From Flavobacterium daejeonense DSM 17708 (GTDB taxonomy: Bacteria > Bacteroidota > Bacteroidia > Flavobacteriales > Flavobacteriaceae): a DNA stretch of 64,000 nucleotides. The position numbers and the translations under genes were made by a program. The stretch is taken from NCBI RefSeq assembly GCF_000425425.1, contig NZ_AUDK01000018.1, forward strand, positions 1-64,000. Direction: 5' to 3'. Positions 45,389 through 54,031 of the stretch are shown in pieces. Within the stretch, counting starts at the first letter, position 1, and every line of letters begins with the position of its first letter. The notes under the pieces are model-generated. The model made no database searches, had not been told where the DNA came from, and was given only the letters and a program-made list of their open reading frames with translations.

Positions 45389-46021
45389 CTATTTTTGAAT
45401 TTTTGAAAAAACATAAAATAATTCATTGGCAATTTGAGTACTTCTTTCCTCATATTTTTCTGCTTGTTGAGGTGTATTGTCAAATGCTTTTGGGTCTTCA
45501 AATGTAATAGGGATGCGTTTTTCAGCACCGGCAATAAAAGGACAGCCTCCATCGGCTTGAGAACAAGTCATTATGGCTGCAAACTCAGATTTTGGATTGA
45601 AATCGTCATCAAAAGTTTTGGAAAAGCCTATAATTGGATGTGTATTTTCGTTGGGTTTTATACTGTAAACAGGATTGTTTCCCTGTGAGATGGTTTCAAT
45701 TTGGAATCCTTGTTTGCTTAAAGTTTGTGCGGCCATTGGAAAAAGAGCTGTAGCTTCTGTTCCTCCGGAATAGCAAAAAGTATTTTTAATGTCATAAAAA
45801 GCAGCCGCAGTCTGCGCCCAAACCTGAGATAAATGACTTCTTCTGGAATTGTGTGTGCAGATAAAATTAAGTCTTATTTCCTGTTGGGTTGTGACTTTTA
45901 ACTGGATATAGTCAATTAATGGTTGTAAAATAATTTTGCGTTCGGCTGTTATGCTTTCGAAATTTAGCTGTTGTATTGTTTTTTCGATTTCGGGAAATAA
46001 TCTTGCTTGTGTCAGGTTCAT
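45389..46021 (-). CDS. Low-molecular-weight phosphatase-fold arsenate reductase-like protein
   Basis: 210 residues from ATG at 46021; an ATG at 46057 would overlap the preceding gene by 10 bp and is less likely. C55-T-H-N-S-R-R61 matches the CX5R phosphatase loop, and a later F-E-D-P supplies the likely acid. It resembles the ArsC/Wzb phosphatases of Bacteroidota ars clusters. It probably reduces arsenate to arsenite for the ACR3 exporter. There is a 2-bp gap to that gene. Confidence 0.85.
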   Translation of the reverse strand: MNLTQARLFPEIEKTIQQLNFESITAERKIILQPLIDYIQLKVTTQQEIRLNFICTHNSRRSHLSQVWAQTAAAFYDIKNTFCYSGGTEATALFPMAAQTLSKQGFQIETISQGNNPVYSIKPNENTHPIIGFSKTFDDDFNPKSEFAAIMTCSQADGGCPFIAGAEKRIPITFEDPKAFDNTPQQAEKYEERSTQIANELFYVFSKIQK

Positions 46022-46047
46022 TTTAATGTGATTTAGTGTTTTGTAAT

Positions 46048-46518
46048 TTAGCAACAACCTCCACCCGGAGTACAGCAGCTGTTTTGTGACTGGATTTCAG
46101 AAAGTTTGATTCTTGGTTTAGTAGCCGGGATTCCGCATTGGTCTTCGGCTAAGCAGGCTGTTTTTTTGTTTAACAAAAGAAAATCTTTTCCGTTAAATCC
46201 TAAGTTATATTTTCCAATGGTTTCTGATTGGTATTCTACTTCAATTTCGAAATCGCCAATTCCCAGTGTCTTTTCGGATAATGCGATAATGTCTAAAAGT
46301 TTTTTTGGTTTTAAACGATGATCAAAGTCGTTAGCATTCCACAATTGAAAATTGACAACTTTTTCGTTACGAACAGTACCGCCGCAATCAATAAAGTTTT
46401 TGATGATGAGTCCAATTTCGGTTACGTGGAAGTGTTCCGGAACCGGAGTTCCGTTTTCTAATACAAAAGCAACATTTTCGATGTTGTTTAAAACGGTTTT
46501 GATTTCTGAGAGTTTCAT
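46048..46518 (-). CDS. DUF6428 family protein of the ars operon
   Basis: 156 residues with PEHFHVTEIGLI and NEKVVNFQLWNANDFDHRL as in DUF6428 proteins, and a C-terminal Cys-rich end NSCCTPGGGCC that could bind arsenite or metal. DUF6428 genes accompany arsR/acr3 clusters in Bacteroidota. Function unknown. Confidence 0.85.
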   Translation of the reverse strand: MKLSEIKTVLNNIENVAFVLENGTPVPEHFHVTEIGLIIKNFIDCGGTVRNEKVVNFQLWNANDFDHRLKPKKLLDIIALSEKTLGIGDFEIEVEYQSETIGKYNLGFNGKDFLLLNKKTACLAEDQCGIPATKPRIKLSEIQSQNSCCTPGGGCC

Positions 46519-46535
46519 GATTTTGTGTTTTTAAA

Positions 46536-46868
46536 TTAGCAACATTGATTTTTTTGATTTTCCAAATGTTTATCGACGTACTGGAAAAAGTTTTTTATTT
46601 TGTTAAAACCATTTTCATCCAGACAATAACAAATAGCGTTTCCTTCAAAACTACCTTTGATTAAACCGGCATTTTTTAGTTCTTTAAGGTGTTGAGAAAC
46701 CGTTGGTTGCGCCAGAGGTAGTTCGTTTACAATGTCTCCGCAAATACAACTGTTGACTTTGATAAGATGTTGGATAATGGCTATTCGCGCCGGATGACCA
46801 ATTGCTTTAGCCAGTATTGCCAGTTCATTTTGCTCGTCTGTAAAATGGATTGTTTTAGTTGTCCCCAT
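46536..46868 (-). CDS. arsR: ArsR-family metalloregulator
   Basis: 110 residues from ATG at 46868; an earlier ATG at 46889 adds seven residues with no family match. The winged HTH ([23 protein letters not shown]) is intact, and CICGD and a C-terminal QCC offer thiols for arsenite. It represses the ars operon, whose first gene it is. A palindromic ATATTGCAATAT lies 13 bp upstream. Confidence 0.9.
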   Translation of the reverse strand: MGTTKTIHFTDEQNELAILAKAIGHPARIAIIQHLIKVNSCICGDIVNELPLAQPTVSQHLKELKNAGLIKGSFEGNAICYCLDENGFNKIKNFFQYVDKHLENQKNQCC

Positions 46869-46880
46869 TGTTATATATTT

Positions 46881-46892
46881 ATATTGCAATAT
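46881..46892. promoter_or_regulatory. Candidate ArsR operator
   Basis: ATATTGCAATAT is a perfect 12-bp palindrome in the arsR leader, the position expected of an autoregulatory ArsR operator. Confidence 0.5.
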
Positions 46893-46937
46893 TACGATAA
46901 TAAATTGAAAGTAAGTGTTTATTTTATATAAAAAAAT

Positions 46938-46968
46938 AAGCCTCTTAGGAAAATTTTCTGAGAGACTT
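46938..46968 (-). terminator. Hairpin downstream of the HMA-like gene
   Basis: An imperfect stem around GGAAAATTTTC (CCTCTTAG with CTGAGAG) followed by a minus-strand T-run, 20 bp past the stop at 46989. Confidence 0.55.
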
Positions 46969-46988
46969 GTTGTTTAATCGTTTGATTT

Positions 46989-47243
46989 TTATATCATTGC
47001 TTTAGGGATAGCGTGGTAACCAATAGATTTTACTGCTTTTTCTATATCTTCAATACTGATGACTTTGTTGGTGAAAACAGTAAATTCTTTCGGAAAAATG
47101 GAATTGTTAATTTGGACATCGTTTATACCGTCTATTTTTAAGAGTTTGCTTTTGATTTCAATTAATTCAGTTTCTTCAATAGCATTGGTGCCAAAAGTTT
47201 TTCCATGTTCACCAGGTATGATGTTTTCGTTCAATAAGCTCAT
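46989..47243 (-). CDS. HMA-like small protein lacking the metal-binding cysteines
   Basis: 84 residues with a ferredoxin-like heavy-metal-associated fold pattern (LLKIDGINDVQINNSIFPKEFTVFTNKVISIEDIEKAVKSIGYHAI), but no CxxC, so it cannot bind metal in the usual way. It lies upstream of the ars operon on the same strand with its own terminator. Role unknown. Confidence 0.7.
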   Translation of the reverse strand: MSLLNENIIPGEHGKTFGTNAIEETELIEIKSKLLKIDGINDVQINNSIFPKEFTVFTNKVISIEDIEKAVKSIGYHAIPKAMI

Positions 47244-47414
47244 AATGTATATATTTTAAATTGATATTAATTGTGATAGCAATAGCTTTTCTACGTTAAA
47301 TTTAAGCATTTATCTTGTATTTTGTCGTAAATGAAGTCTCAATTTTTTGTGAATTTTGAACTAATGTTGTTGGTTTGGTCTATTGGTTATGAAAAAAAAA
47401 AATAGAAAATATAA

Positions 47415-47442
47415 AAAGCCACAACGGTGAAGTTGTGGCTTT
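47415..47442 (-). terminator. Terminator of glnB-amtB
   Basis: A perfect 11-bp stem (47415-47425 with 47432-47442) and 6-nt loop, with an A-run on the left giving a minus-strand T-run, 28 bp past the amtB stop. Confidence 0.85.
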
Positions 47443-47469
47443 CAAGTAATGAATAAGTTTTGTATTTAT

Positions 47470-48672
47470 TTAGTCATTGTAAACGTTAGAACCGTGTTCG
47501 TGGATGTCTAGTCCGTCGATTTCTTCTTCTTTAGTAACTCTGATTCCCATAACTTTCTTAAGGATGAAAAGCACTACGAAAGAAGCAGTCATAGCCCAAG
47601 CTCCAATAGCAACTACTCCAGTGATTTGAACAATTAATTTGTCAAACCCACCTCCGTAAAGTAATCCACCATCAGTAGCGAAAACTCCAACTAAGATTGT
47701 TCCTAAAGCTCCACATACCCCGTGTACAGAAACAGCTCCAACTGGATCATCAATTTTAAGTTTTTTGTCGATGAATTCGATTGAGAATACCACAGCAATA
47801 CCGCAGATTAATCCAATCCAGAAAGCTCCCATTGGACTTACAGCAGCACAACCAGCGGTAACACCTACTAAACCAGCTAACACACCGTTTAATGTCATAG
47901 AGATATCTGGTTTTTTGTAGATAATCCAAGTCACAAACATTGCAGCTAATGCACCAATCGCTCCTGCTAAGTTAGTTGTGATAAAGATTCCGGCTACTGC
48001 AATTGCATTGTCTCCAGAAATAGCTAATTGAGATCCAGGATTAAATCCGAACCAACCCATCCATAAAACGAATACCCCTAAAGCTCCTAACATAATGTTG
48101 TGTCCGGGAATTGCATTTGAGGTTCCGTCAGCGTTATATTTTCCAATTCTAGGTCCTACCATTGCAGCAGCAACTAAAGAAGCCCATCCTCCCACAGAGT
48201 GCACTACAGTTGAACCGGCAAAATCAGTAAAGCCCATTCCGGCTAACCATCCACCGCCATTCCATACCCAGCTTCCTGAGATAGGGTAAATTACTAATGT
48301 CATTAATAATGAAAATATCAAATAGGTAGTAAATTTTGTTCTTTCAGCGATAGCTCCTGAAACGATTGTTGCAGCAGTTGCAGCAAATACCGTTTGGAAA
48401 AATAAACTGTGCATGTCAGCAGCTGAGTCAAATAATAAACTTGGTGTTCCAATCAAACCTCCAATTGAATCTCCGTACATTAAAGAGTATCCTATCACCC
48501 AGAAAGCGATACTACCAATACAGAAATCCATTAAGTTTTTCATGATAATATTTCCAGTGTTTTTTGATCTGGTGAAACCTGCTTCTACTAAAGTAAAACC
48601 AGCTTGCATGAAAAATACTAAAATTCCGCAGATCAATACCCACATTAAGTCTAATACAGCATTCGTATCCAT
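47470..48672 (-). CDS. amtB: Ammonium transporter
   Basis: 400 residues with about eleven membrane helices. AmtB landmarks are present: VFFMQAGFTLVEAG, DFAGSTVVHSVGGWASL with its pore histidine, and the second His in SVHGVCGALG. It conducts ammonium/ammonia. glnB lies 41 bp upstream, the usual pairing in which PII controls the channel. Confidence 0.95.
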   Translation of the reverse strand: MDTNAVLDLMWVLICGILVFFMQAGFTLVEAGFTRSKNTGNIIMKNLMDFCIGSIAFWVIGYSLMYGDSIGGLIGTPSLLFDSAADMHSLFFQTVFAATAATIVSGAIAERTKFTTYLIFSLLMTLVIYPISGSWVWNGGGWLAGMGFTDFAGSTVVHSVGGWASLVAAAMVGPRIGKYNADGTSNAIPGHNIMLGALGVFVLWMGWFGFNPGSQLAISGDNAIAVAGIFITTNLAGAIGALAAMFVTWIIYKKPDISMTLNGVLAGLVGVTAGCAAVSPMGAFWIGLICGIAVVFSIEFIDKKLKIDDPVGAVSVHGVCGALGTILVGVFATDGGLLYGGGFDKLIVQITGVVAIGAWAMTASFVVLFILKKVMGIRVTKEEEIDGLDIHEHGSNVYND

Positions 48673-48713
48673 AATATATATTTTATAAGTTAATTATTGC
48701 TTTTGAGTGTTTT

Positions 48714-49052
48714 TTAGTTTACAGCGTCTGTTCCTTTTTCTTTAGTTCTGATACGGTAAGTTTCAATGATGTCAGAAACGAAGATTTTTCCATCTCCTAC
48801 CATTCCTGTTCCGGCTGCATTTAAAATTGCGTCAACAGTTCTTTCTAAAAAAGGATCAGAAACTACTATTGAAATATATCTTCTTTGAATGTCTGTAGTG
48901 CTATAAGTGATTCCTCTGTATACGTGTCCTTCTTTTTCGTTACCAACTCCAGTAACATCCCAATAGGTAAAAAAGTTAACCTCAATTTGGTGCAAAGCTT
49001 TTTTTACTTCTTCAAATCTTGATTTGCGTATCACTGCTTCGATTTTTTTCAT
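48714..49052 (-). CDS. glnB: Nitrogen regulatory protein PII
   Basis: 112 residues, PII fold. It begins MKKIEAVIRKSRFEEVKKAL and has a T-loop HVYRGITYSTTD with Tyr50 near the usual uridylylation position; this loop is unlike the E. coli YRGAEY pattern. The GDGKIFVSDIIETYRIRT end is typical. It controls AmtB, encoded directly downstream, in response to 2-oxoglutarate and ATP/ADP. Confidence 0.93.
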   Translation of the reverse strand: MKKIEAVIRKSRFEEVKKALHQIEVNFFTYWDVTGVGNEKEGHVYRGITYSTTDIQRRYISIVVSDPFLERTVDAILNAAGTGMVGDGKIFVSDIIETYRIRTKEKGTDAVN

Positions 49053-49779
49053 AATAAATGGGTTTTAAATTGATTTATAGTAAAAGTTTTGTATGTTATT
49101 CGGTTTTTAAAGATTTCTAATTGGATTACGGAATCGTTTGGTTATGATTCTTAAAGTTTTTTTGTTTTTTCATTTCCAAGATTATTATTGTTATTAAAAG
49201 TTAGCTTCTTTAAGTCGTTAATTTTATTTTGAAAATTAAAGATTCTTAATAATTTCTTGTTTTGTTGTTGATAATGGCGAATTTATTAACTTTTAGTTTA
49301 AAAAAGATAAAGAATTTGCATTATTTGATAAAAAACGTGAATAATTGTCAATTACCGAAAATCGAATAGAATTATATGGATTATTTTTAATTTGAGCTCT
49401 TTAATTTTGATTAATTCATAATTTAATTTTTGATATACCTATGAAAAAATAGGGGTATTGTGTGTTTTTTAAGTTTTATTTTTGATTTTTATTTGATTTT
49501 CATTTGTTTTGTTTGGTTTTTGCATCAAAAAAATAGGGGTGTTTGGTTTTTGTTTGTGTTTTTGTTTGTGGTGAAGTGCTTGAAGATTGAACCTTTATTT
49601 GGAAAATGTAGATTTTGATTTGAAATAGCTAAAGTTTGGGGTTTGTTAGTTCTTTTTTAGAGGGATTGAAATGCTTAAAAAATCGTTTAGCAGATAATTT
49701 TGAATAAAAGGAAATTTCTAAATACCGCTTTTAGGATTAGCTAATTTTAGAAAAGAAAAGGGAATGGAGTATAAAAGAA
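49053..49779. other. Long intergenic region upstream of glnB
   Basis: No gene is supported. The region is T-rich with G/T-rich stretches. AAAAAATAGGGGT occurs twice, at 49444-49456 and 49528-49540, 84 bp apart (ACCCCTATTTTTT on the glnB strand). They may be regulator sites for nitrogen genes, but lie 390-490 bp from the start codon. Confidence 0.4.
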
Positions 49780-49809
49780 AACCCCTTTTAGGAGAACCTA
49801 AAAGGGGTT
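49780..49809 (-). terminator. Terminator of pyrE operon
   Basis: A perfect 13-bp stem (49780-49792 AACCCCTTTTAGG with 49797-49809) with 4-nt loop, 27 bp past the stop at 49837. Confidence 0.85.
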
Positions 49810-49836
49810 GTTAAGTATTGTTTAGAAAAGTAAAAA

Positions 49837-50229
49837 CTACAGTTTTGGCATATTGGTCGCAAGAGTTTCAATAAACTTTCCAATAGGACCTTTTACCATC
49901 ATCGCCATCATGGGATTGAAGCTACCTTCAAAATCCAGTTTTACACTGCAGGAATTTGTAGCAACACTTTCAATATTTGTGATAAGTGTAAATGGAACTT
50001 TATCACTTGCTGCGCCAAATACAATTTTGTTAGGAGCTGTTTTTTCTTTGAGTTTTAATTGAATTTCAGGCATTCCTTTTAAACCAAAAAGAAAAGAATC
50101 TTCTCCGATAACTTCAAACTTAGCAATGTTTTCAGGCATTAATTTTTCGAAATTTTTCATGTCGGTCAATAAATCAAACAATTCCTGCGCCGATTTTTCA
50201 ACACTTACCTTTGGACTTTCTAAGTTCAT
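49837..50229 (-). CDS. SRPBCC/START-like protein downstream of pyrE
   Basis: 130 residues with an SRPBCC fold pattern (LESPKVSVEKSAQELFDLLTDMKNFEKLMPENIAKFE, SCSVKLDFEGSFNPMMAMMVKGPIG). The ligand is unknown. It lies 22 bp after pyrE on the same strand, a pairing common in flavobacteria. Confidence 0.82.
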   Translation of the reverse strand: MNLESPKVSVEKSAQELFDLLTDMKNFEKLMPENIAKFEVIGEDSFLFGLKGMPEIQLKLKEKTAPNKIVFGAASDKVPFTLITNIESVATNSCSVKLDFEGSFNPMMAMMVKGPIGKFIETLATNMPKL

Positions 50230-50251
50230 GTTATCTTTTTTTGATTAATTT

Positions 50252-50899
50252 TTATACTGCTTGACCCCAAGTAGAAGGAGTTACGCTCCATTCTCTTAAA
50301 GTACTTTCTTCTTTTTCTGTAATGTATTTTTTAGCTACGGCAAGATTTAGAAGATTTTGGTAGTTGCTCAAAGTGTATAAATCCAGTTTGGCTTTTTTAA
50401 AGTTTTCTTCGGCTACATCAAATCCATAAGTAAAAATAGCGGCCATACCTTTAATATTAGCGCCGGCAGCACGCAAAGCTTCTACAGCTAACAAACTACT
50501 GTTTCCGGTACTGATTAAATCTTCAACAACAACTACATTTTGTCCTTTTTGAAGAAAACCTTCCACCTGATTTTGGCGACCGTGTTTTTTTGCTTCCGGA
50601 CGCACATAAACAAATGGCAATCCCATGCTTTCGGCAACAAGCATTCCTATTCCGATAGCTCCGGTTGCTACTCCGGCAATAACATCTGGTTTCCCGAATT
50701 GTTTCTCAATATTTTTTGCAAATTCATCTCTCACATAATTTCTTATGGCAGGAAATGAAAGTATTAGACGGTTATCACAATATATAGGTGATTTCCATCC
50801 GGAAGCCCATGTAAAAGAATTTTCAGGATTCAATTTAATTGCATTTATTTGTAAAAGCAATTCGGCTGTTTTTTCGGCTGTATCTTTATTAAAAATCAT
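50252..50899 (-). CDS. pyrE: Orotate phosphoribosyltransferase
   Basis: 215 residues from ATG at 50899; an ATG at 50932 lies exactly on the promoter's TTG element, so it is rejected. PRPP loop VVVEDLISTGNSSLLAVEALRAAG and PRT fold FVYVRPEAKKHGRQNQVEG identify PyrE. It makes orotidine-5'-monophosphate in pyrimidine synthesis. The promoter -7 element is 4 nt before the ATG, so its transcript is probably leaderless. It is divergent from a NUDIX gene, starts 7 bp apart. Confidence 0.95.
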   Translation of the reverse strand: MIFNKDTAEKTAELLLQINAIKLNPENSFTWASGWKSPIYCDNRLILSFPAIRNYVRDEFAKNIEKQFGKPDVIAGVATGAIGIGMLVAESMGLPFVYVRPEAKKHGRQNQVEGFLQKGQNVVVVEDLISTGNSSLLAVEALRAAGANIKGMAAIFTYGFDVAEENFKKAKLDLYTLSNYQNLLNLAVAKKYITEKEESTLREWSVTPSTWGQAV

Positions 50900-50903
50900 A
50901 GTA

Positions 50904-50932
50904 CAAATGTATAAAGTTTTTGTAAACGACAA
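50904..50932 (-). promoter_or_regulatory. pyrE promoter
   Basis: TTG (50932-50930), 18-nt spacer, TACATTTG (50911-50904): an exact fit to the Bacteroidota promoter form. Only 4 nt separate the -7 element from the pyrE ATG. The promoter overlaps the first codons of the divergent NUDIX gene. Confidence 0.75.
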
Positions 50933-51512
50933 ACCACTTTTTTTGACAAATAAAATCTCTAAAGAGACCGATTTTCAATTGTTTTTGTTGGAAAGTATTG
51001 ATATAAAGCAAATTATAGTTAAAATTTTTCAAAATAAAATTCAAAAGGCCTATCTCTATCATCCTGATGAAAAGGAGATTATGAAAACTTTGAAAGCTAA
51101 AATTCCTGTAAATAAAGCAGGCGGCGGATTGGTTTACAATAAAAAGGGAGAGGTGCTGTTTATTTTTAGAAACGGGAAGTGGGATTTGCCAAAAGGAGGT
51201 GTCGAAAAAAAGGAAGAAATTGAGCAAACGGCTATTCGCGAAGTAGAAGAAGAAACCGGAGTAACGAATTTGAAAATTACTAATAAACTCCAAAAAACGT
51301 ATCATATTTTTAAACGAAACGGGGTTTATAAGCTGAAAATTACGCATTGGTTTGAAATGCAAACCGATTTTGAGGGAACGCCTCAGGGACAATTAGAAGA
51401 AGGAATTGAAAAAGTAGCCTGGATTCCTCCTAATAAAATTTCGGAAGTTCTAAAAAATTCCTACGAAAACATCAAATTGTTATTTGAAGAAGAGAATATT
51501 ATAAAAAGTTAG
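50907..51512 (+). CDS. NUDIX hydrolase
   Basis: 201 residues from ATG at 50907; a start at 50745 would lie inside pyrE. An N-terminal helical domain precedes the NUDIX fold. The Nudix box is complete: GGVEKKEEIEQTAIREVEEETGV. WDLPKGG leads into it. It hydrolyses a nucleoside-diphosphate-linked compound; the substrate is unknown. The gene ends 48 bp before an 18-bp stem terminator of a repeated family. Confidence 0.9.
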   Translation: MYKVFVNDKPLFLTNKISKETDFQLFLLESIDIKQIIVKIFQNKIQKAYLYHPDEKEIMKTLKAKIPVNKAGGGLVYNKKGEVLFIFRNGKWDLPKGGVEKKEEIEQTAIREVEEETGVTNLKITNKLQKTYHIFKRNGVYKLKITHWFEMQTDFEGTPQGQLEEGIEKVAWIPPNKISEVLKNSYENIKLLFEEENIIKS

Positions 51513-51559
51513 AAGTCAGAAGCGGGAAGTTAGAAGTACAAGTTGAACACAGAATTTAG

Positions 51560-51609
51560 AAAGCAGATTTCAGATTAAGAATGTAAAATTCTAATCTGAA
51601 ATCTGCTTT
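51560..51609 (+). terminator. Terminator of the NUDIX gene, copy of a repeated inverted sequence
   Basis: An 18-bp perfect stem (51560-51577 AAAGCAGATTTCAGATTA with 51592-51609) followed by T-run (51607-51612). The same core recurs at 53088-53131. Confidence 0.75.
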
Positions 51610-51675
51610 TTTGTCATCTGTAGATTGTATTCTAAATTCTGCTTTCTGACGACTGAAAACTGCGGACTAAAACAC

Positions 51676-51683
51676 TACCTTTG
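51676..51683 (+). promoter_or_regulatory. -7 element of the DEAD-box helicase gene
   Basis: TACCTTTG matches TAnnTTTG with only 4 nt before the ATG at 51688; a CTG sits at the -33 distance. The mRNA is probably leaderless. Confidence 0.55.
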
Positions 51684-51687
51684 CCGT

Positions 51688-53034
51688 ATGAAAAATCATT
51701 ATCCTAAAAATATACTTTCTAATTTGGGTTTCGAAAACCTGAATGAAATGCAACAAACAGCTCATGATGTAATCTTAAATGATGCGAATGTGTTGTTATT
51801 ATCGCCTACAGGTTCCGGAAAAACACTGGCATTTTTATTGCCAATATTGGAAATGCTTCAGCCTGAAATCCTTTCGTTACAATGTTTAATTATCGTTCCA
51901 TCACGAGAATTGGGTTTACAAATTGAACAGGTTTGGAAAAAAATGGGAACGGCTTACAAGGTAAACGTATGTTACGGAGGGCATTCGATGGAAACTGAAA
52001 TTAAAAATTTAAGTAATCCACCGGCTGTTTTAATTGGAACTCCGGGACGAATTGCCGATCATATTGAAAGAGGAACTTTCCGTTTGGATAAAATTCAGAC
52101 TTTAATTTTGGACGAATTTGACAAGTCACTCCAATTGGGTTTTCATGAGCAAATGTCTTTTGTGATTGGTAAATTAGCAAAGGTAAATAAGCGGATTCTG
52201 GTTTCAGCAACTTCTGATATTGAGATTCCAAAATATACCCGCGTGGTGAATCCTACGGTTTTGGATTTTATTCCGGAAACCGAAGCAGCGTCTAATCTTT
52301 CTACGAAACTGGTTGTTTCCAAAGAGAAAGATAAATTAAATACCTTGTTTCAGTTACTTTGTTCGTTGCAATCCGAATCGGCAATTGTTTTTTGCAACTA
52401 CCGTGATGCAGCCGAACGCATTAGTGATTCTTTGAACGAAAAAGGAATTTATTCGACCTATTATCATGGCGGAATGGATCAGGAAGAACGCGAACGCGCT
52501 TTGATTCAGTTTAGAAACGGAAGTATGAGTTATTTGGTAACCACTGATTTAGCTGCCCGCGGCCTTGATATCCCCGAAATGAATCACGTTATTCATTATC
52601 ATTTGCCATTAAAAGAAGATGAATTTACCCATAGAAACGGTCGTACGGCGCGTATGACGGCTACCGGAACGGCATATATTATTGCACACGAATCGGAGAA
52701 AAAAATGGATTATGTGGATTATGAAAATCTGGAGGTTTTTTCCGTTGAAAATGCAAAATCCCTACCGAAGCCACCACAATTTCAAACGATTTATATTAGT
52801 GGCGGAAAAAAGAATAAGTTGAATAAGGTGGATATTGTAGGCTTCTTTTCTCAAAAAGGGAAATTGGAAAAATCTGATCTGGGATTAATTGAAGTGAAAG
52901 ATTTTGTGTCTTTTGCTGCTGTGAAATATTCAAAAGTCAAAGATTTATTACATCGTCTTAAAGACGAAAAAATGAAAGGTAAGAAATTTAAAATTCAGGT
53001 AGCTCGTAATGTGATTAAGAAAGTAGAAGAGTAG
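51688..53034 (+). CDS. DEAD-box RNA helicase, DbpA-like
   Basis: 448 residues from ATG at 51688; the earlier ATG at 51625 adds residues that fall within the repeat region and is rejected. Motifs: SPTGSGKTLAFLLPI (I), PSRELGLQ, GTPGRI, LDEFDKSLQLGF (motif II reads DEFD, not DEAD), SATSD, and HRNGRTARM (VI). The C-terminal ~75 residues resemble a DbpA RNA-binding domain. Such helicases act in ribosome assembly. It sits between two related inverted repeats. Confidence 0.88.
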   Translation: MKNHYPKNILSNLGFENLNEMQQTAHDVILNDANVLLLSPTGSGKTLAFLLPILEMLQPEILSLQCLIIVPSRELGLQIEQVWKKMGTAYKVNVCYGGHSMETEIKNLSNPPAVLIGTPGRIADHIERGTFRLDKIQTLILDEFDKSLQLGFHEQMSFVIGKLAKVNKRILVSATSDIEIPKYTRVVNPTVLDFIPETEAASNLSTKLVVSKEKDKLNTLFQLLCSLQSESAIVFCNYRDAAERISDSLNEKGIYSTYYHGGMDQEERERALIQFRNGSMSYLVTTDLAARGLDIPEMNHVIHYHLPLKEDEFTHRNGRTARMTATGTAYIIAHESEKKMDYVDYENLEVFSVENAKSLPKPPQFQTIYISGGKKNKLNKVDIVGFFSQKGKLEKSDLGLIEVKDFVSFAAVKYSKVKDLLHRLKDEKMKGKKFKIQVARNVIKKVEE

Positions 53035-53044
53035 TACTCAGTTT

Positions 53045-53195
53045 GCAGAAGGCAGTGTGCAGAATGCAGAATGCAGTCAGCAGAAAAAAAGCAGATTTCA
53101 GATTAAATATTTTTTATCTGAAATCTGCTTTCTAATTTAAGAAATAGAATCTGCGTTTTGCCTTCTGCCTTCTGCCTTCTGAAATCTGCTGACTG
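53045..53195. repeat. Imperfect inverted repeat downstream of the DEAD-box gene
   Basis: A core stem (53088-53103 AAAGCAGATTTCAGAT with 53116-53131) lies inside a larger imperfect palindrome of GCAGAAGGCAG-like arms and CTGCCTTCTGC-like arms (53045-53055 and near 53160-53180). The core is the same as at 51560-51609, so this is an intergenic repeat family. Confidence 0.65.
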
Positions 53196-53206
53196 CAGAC
53201 TGAAAA

Positions 53207-53785
53207 TTATATCTTCTTCACGTATTGTGTAATAATCACAATTTGTTGTCCGTCTACTTTTCCTTCAATATATTCGGCATTTTCGTGGTCAAGGCGAATG
53301 TTTCTCACGGCTGTTCCCTGTTTGGCAACCATGCTGGAGCCTTTTACTTTTAAGTCTTTGATTAAAACTACCGAGTCACCGTGTTCCAAAATTACTCCGT
53401 TGCTATCACGGTGAATGATTTTGTTTTCATCGTCTTCGCCTTCTCCGGTTGCTTTTGCCCATTCCAGAACATCGTCTTCCAGATACATCATGTCCAGTAA
53501 TTCCTGAGGCCAACCCGCAGCACGCATGCGGCTTAACATTCTCCAGGCTACCACCTGAACCGTAGTGTGCTCACTCCACATACTGTCATTCAAACATCTC
53601 CAGTGATTCAAATCTTCATTACCCGGATTTTCGATTTGGTCTTTGCAAGTAGGACAAACAAAGATGGCTTCGTCAATTCCGCCTTTTTTGGTTGGAAGGA
53701 CCTCGTATACTTTTAAGTTTTCTGTTGCACCACAAAGTTCACATTTTCCTCCGCTGCGTTTATTTAATTCTCTGTCTAAGCTCAT
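53207..53785 (-). CDS. PhnA domain protein
   Basis: 192 residues. The N-terminal zinc pattern CELCGATENL...VCPTCKDQI and the C-terminal domain with DGDSVVLIKDLKVKGSS-like text (here HGDSVVLIKDLKVKGSS) match PhnA/YjdM. The family name refers to phosphonate use but the role is uncertain. Its C-terminus lies next to the repeat array. Confidence 0.88.
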   Translation of the reverse strand: MSLDRELNKRSGGKCELCGATENLKVYEVLPTKKGGIDEAIFVCPTCKDQIENPGNEDLNHWRCLNDSMWSEHTTVQVVAWRMLSRMRAAGWPQELLDMMYLEDDVLEWAKATGEGEDDENKIIHRDSNGVILEHGDSVVLIKDLKVKGSSMVAKQGTAVRNIRLDHENAEYIEGKVDGQQIVIITQYVKKI

Positions 53786-54031
53786 TTTTTATTATTTTTT
53801 GCGAATGTACAGTTATTGAGTACTTTTTGCAAATTTGGTTTAAGGTTTGTGATTTTGTCTTAAAGGAAAGTCATTAACCGCAAAGGGAATGAGTTTTCGC
53901 AAAGTTTTAAAGAATTTATAAACTTCTGTTTTTTGCGTTAAATGTTTTACCGCAAATTATTTTTCGTTTTCTAAAATTTTAATTAACCTTCTGCTTTCTG
54001 ATTACTGAACACTGAATACTGCAAACAGAAA

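Noticed and set aside
50745..50906. Longer NUDIX protein beginning at 50745
   Set aside because: The extension lies inside pyrE coding sequence, and the start at 50907 gives the normal domain.
53786..54031. Small gene between phnA and coaD
   Set aside because: The stretch consists of CGCAAAG- and TTCTG-like repeat text with no consistent reading frame.
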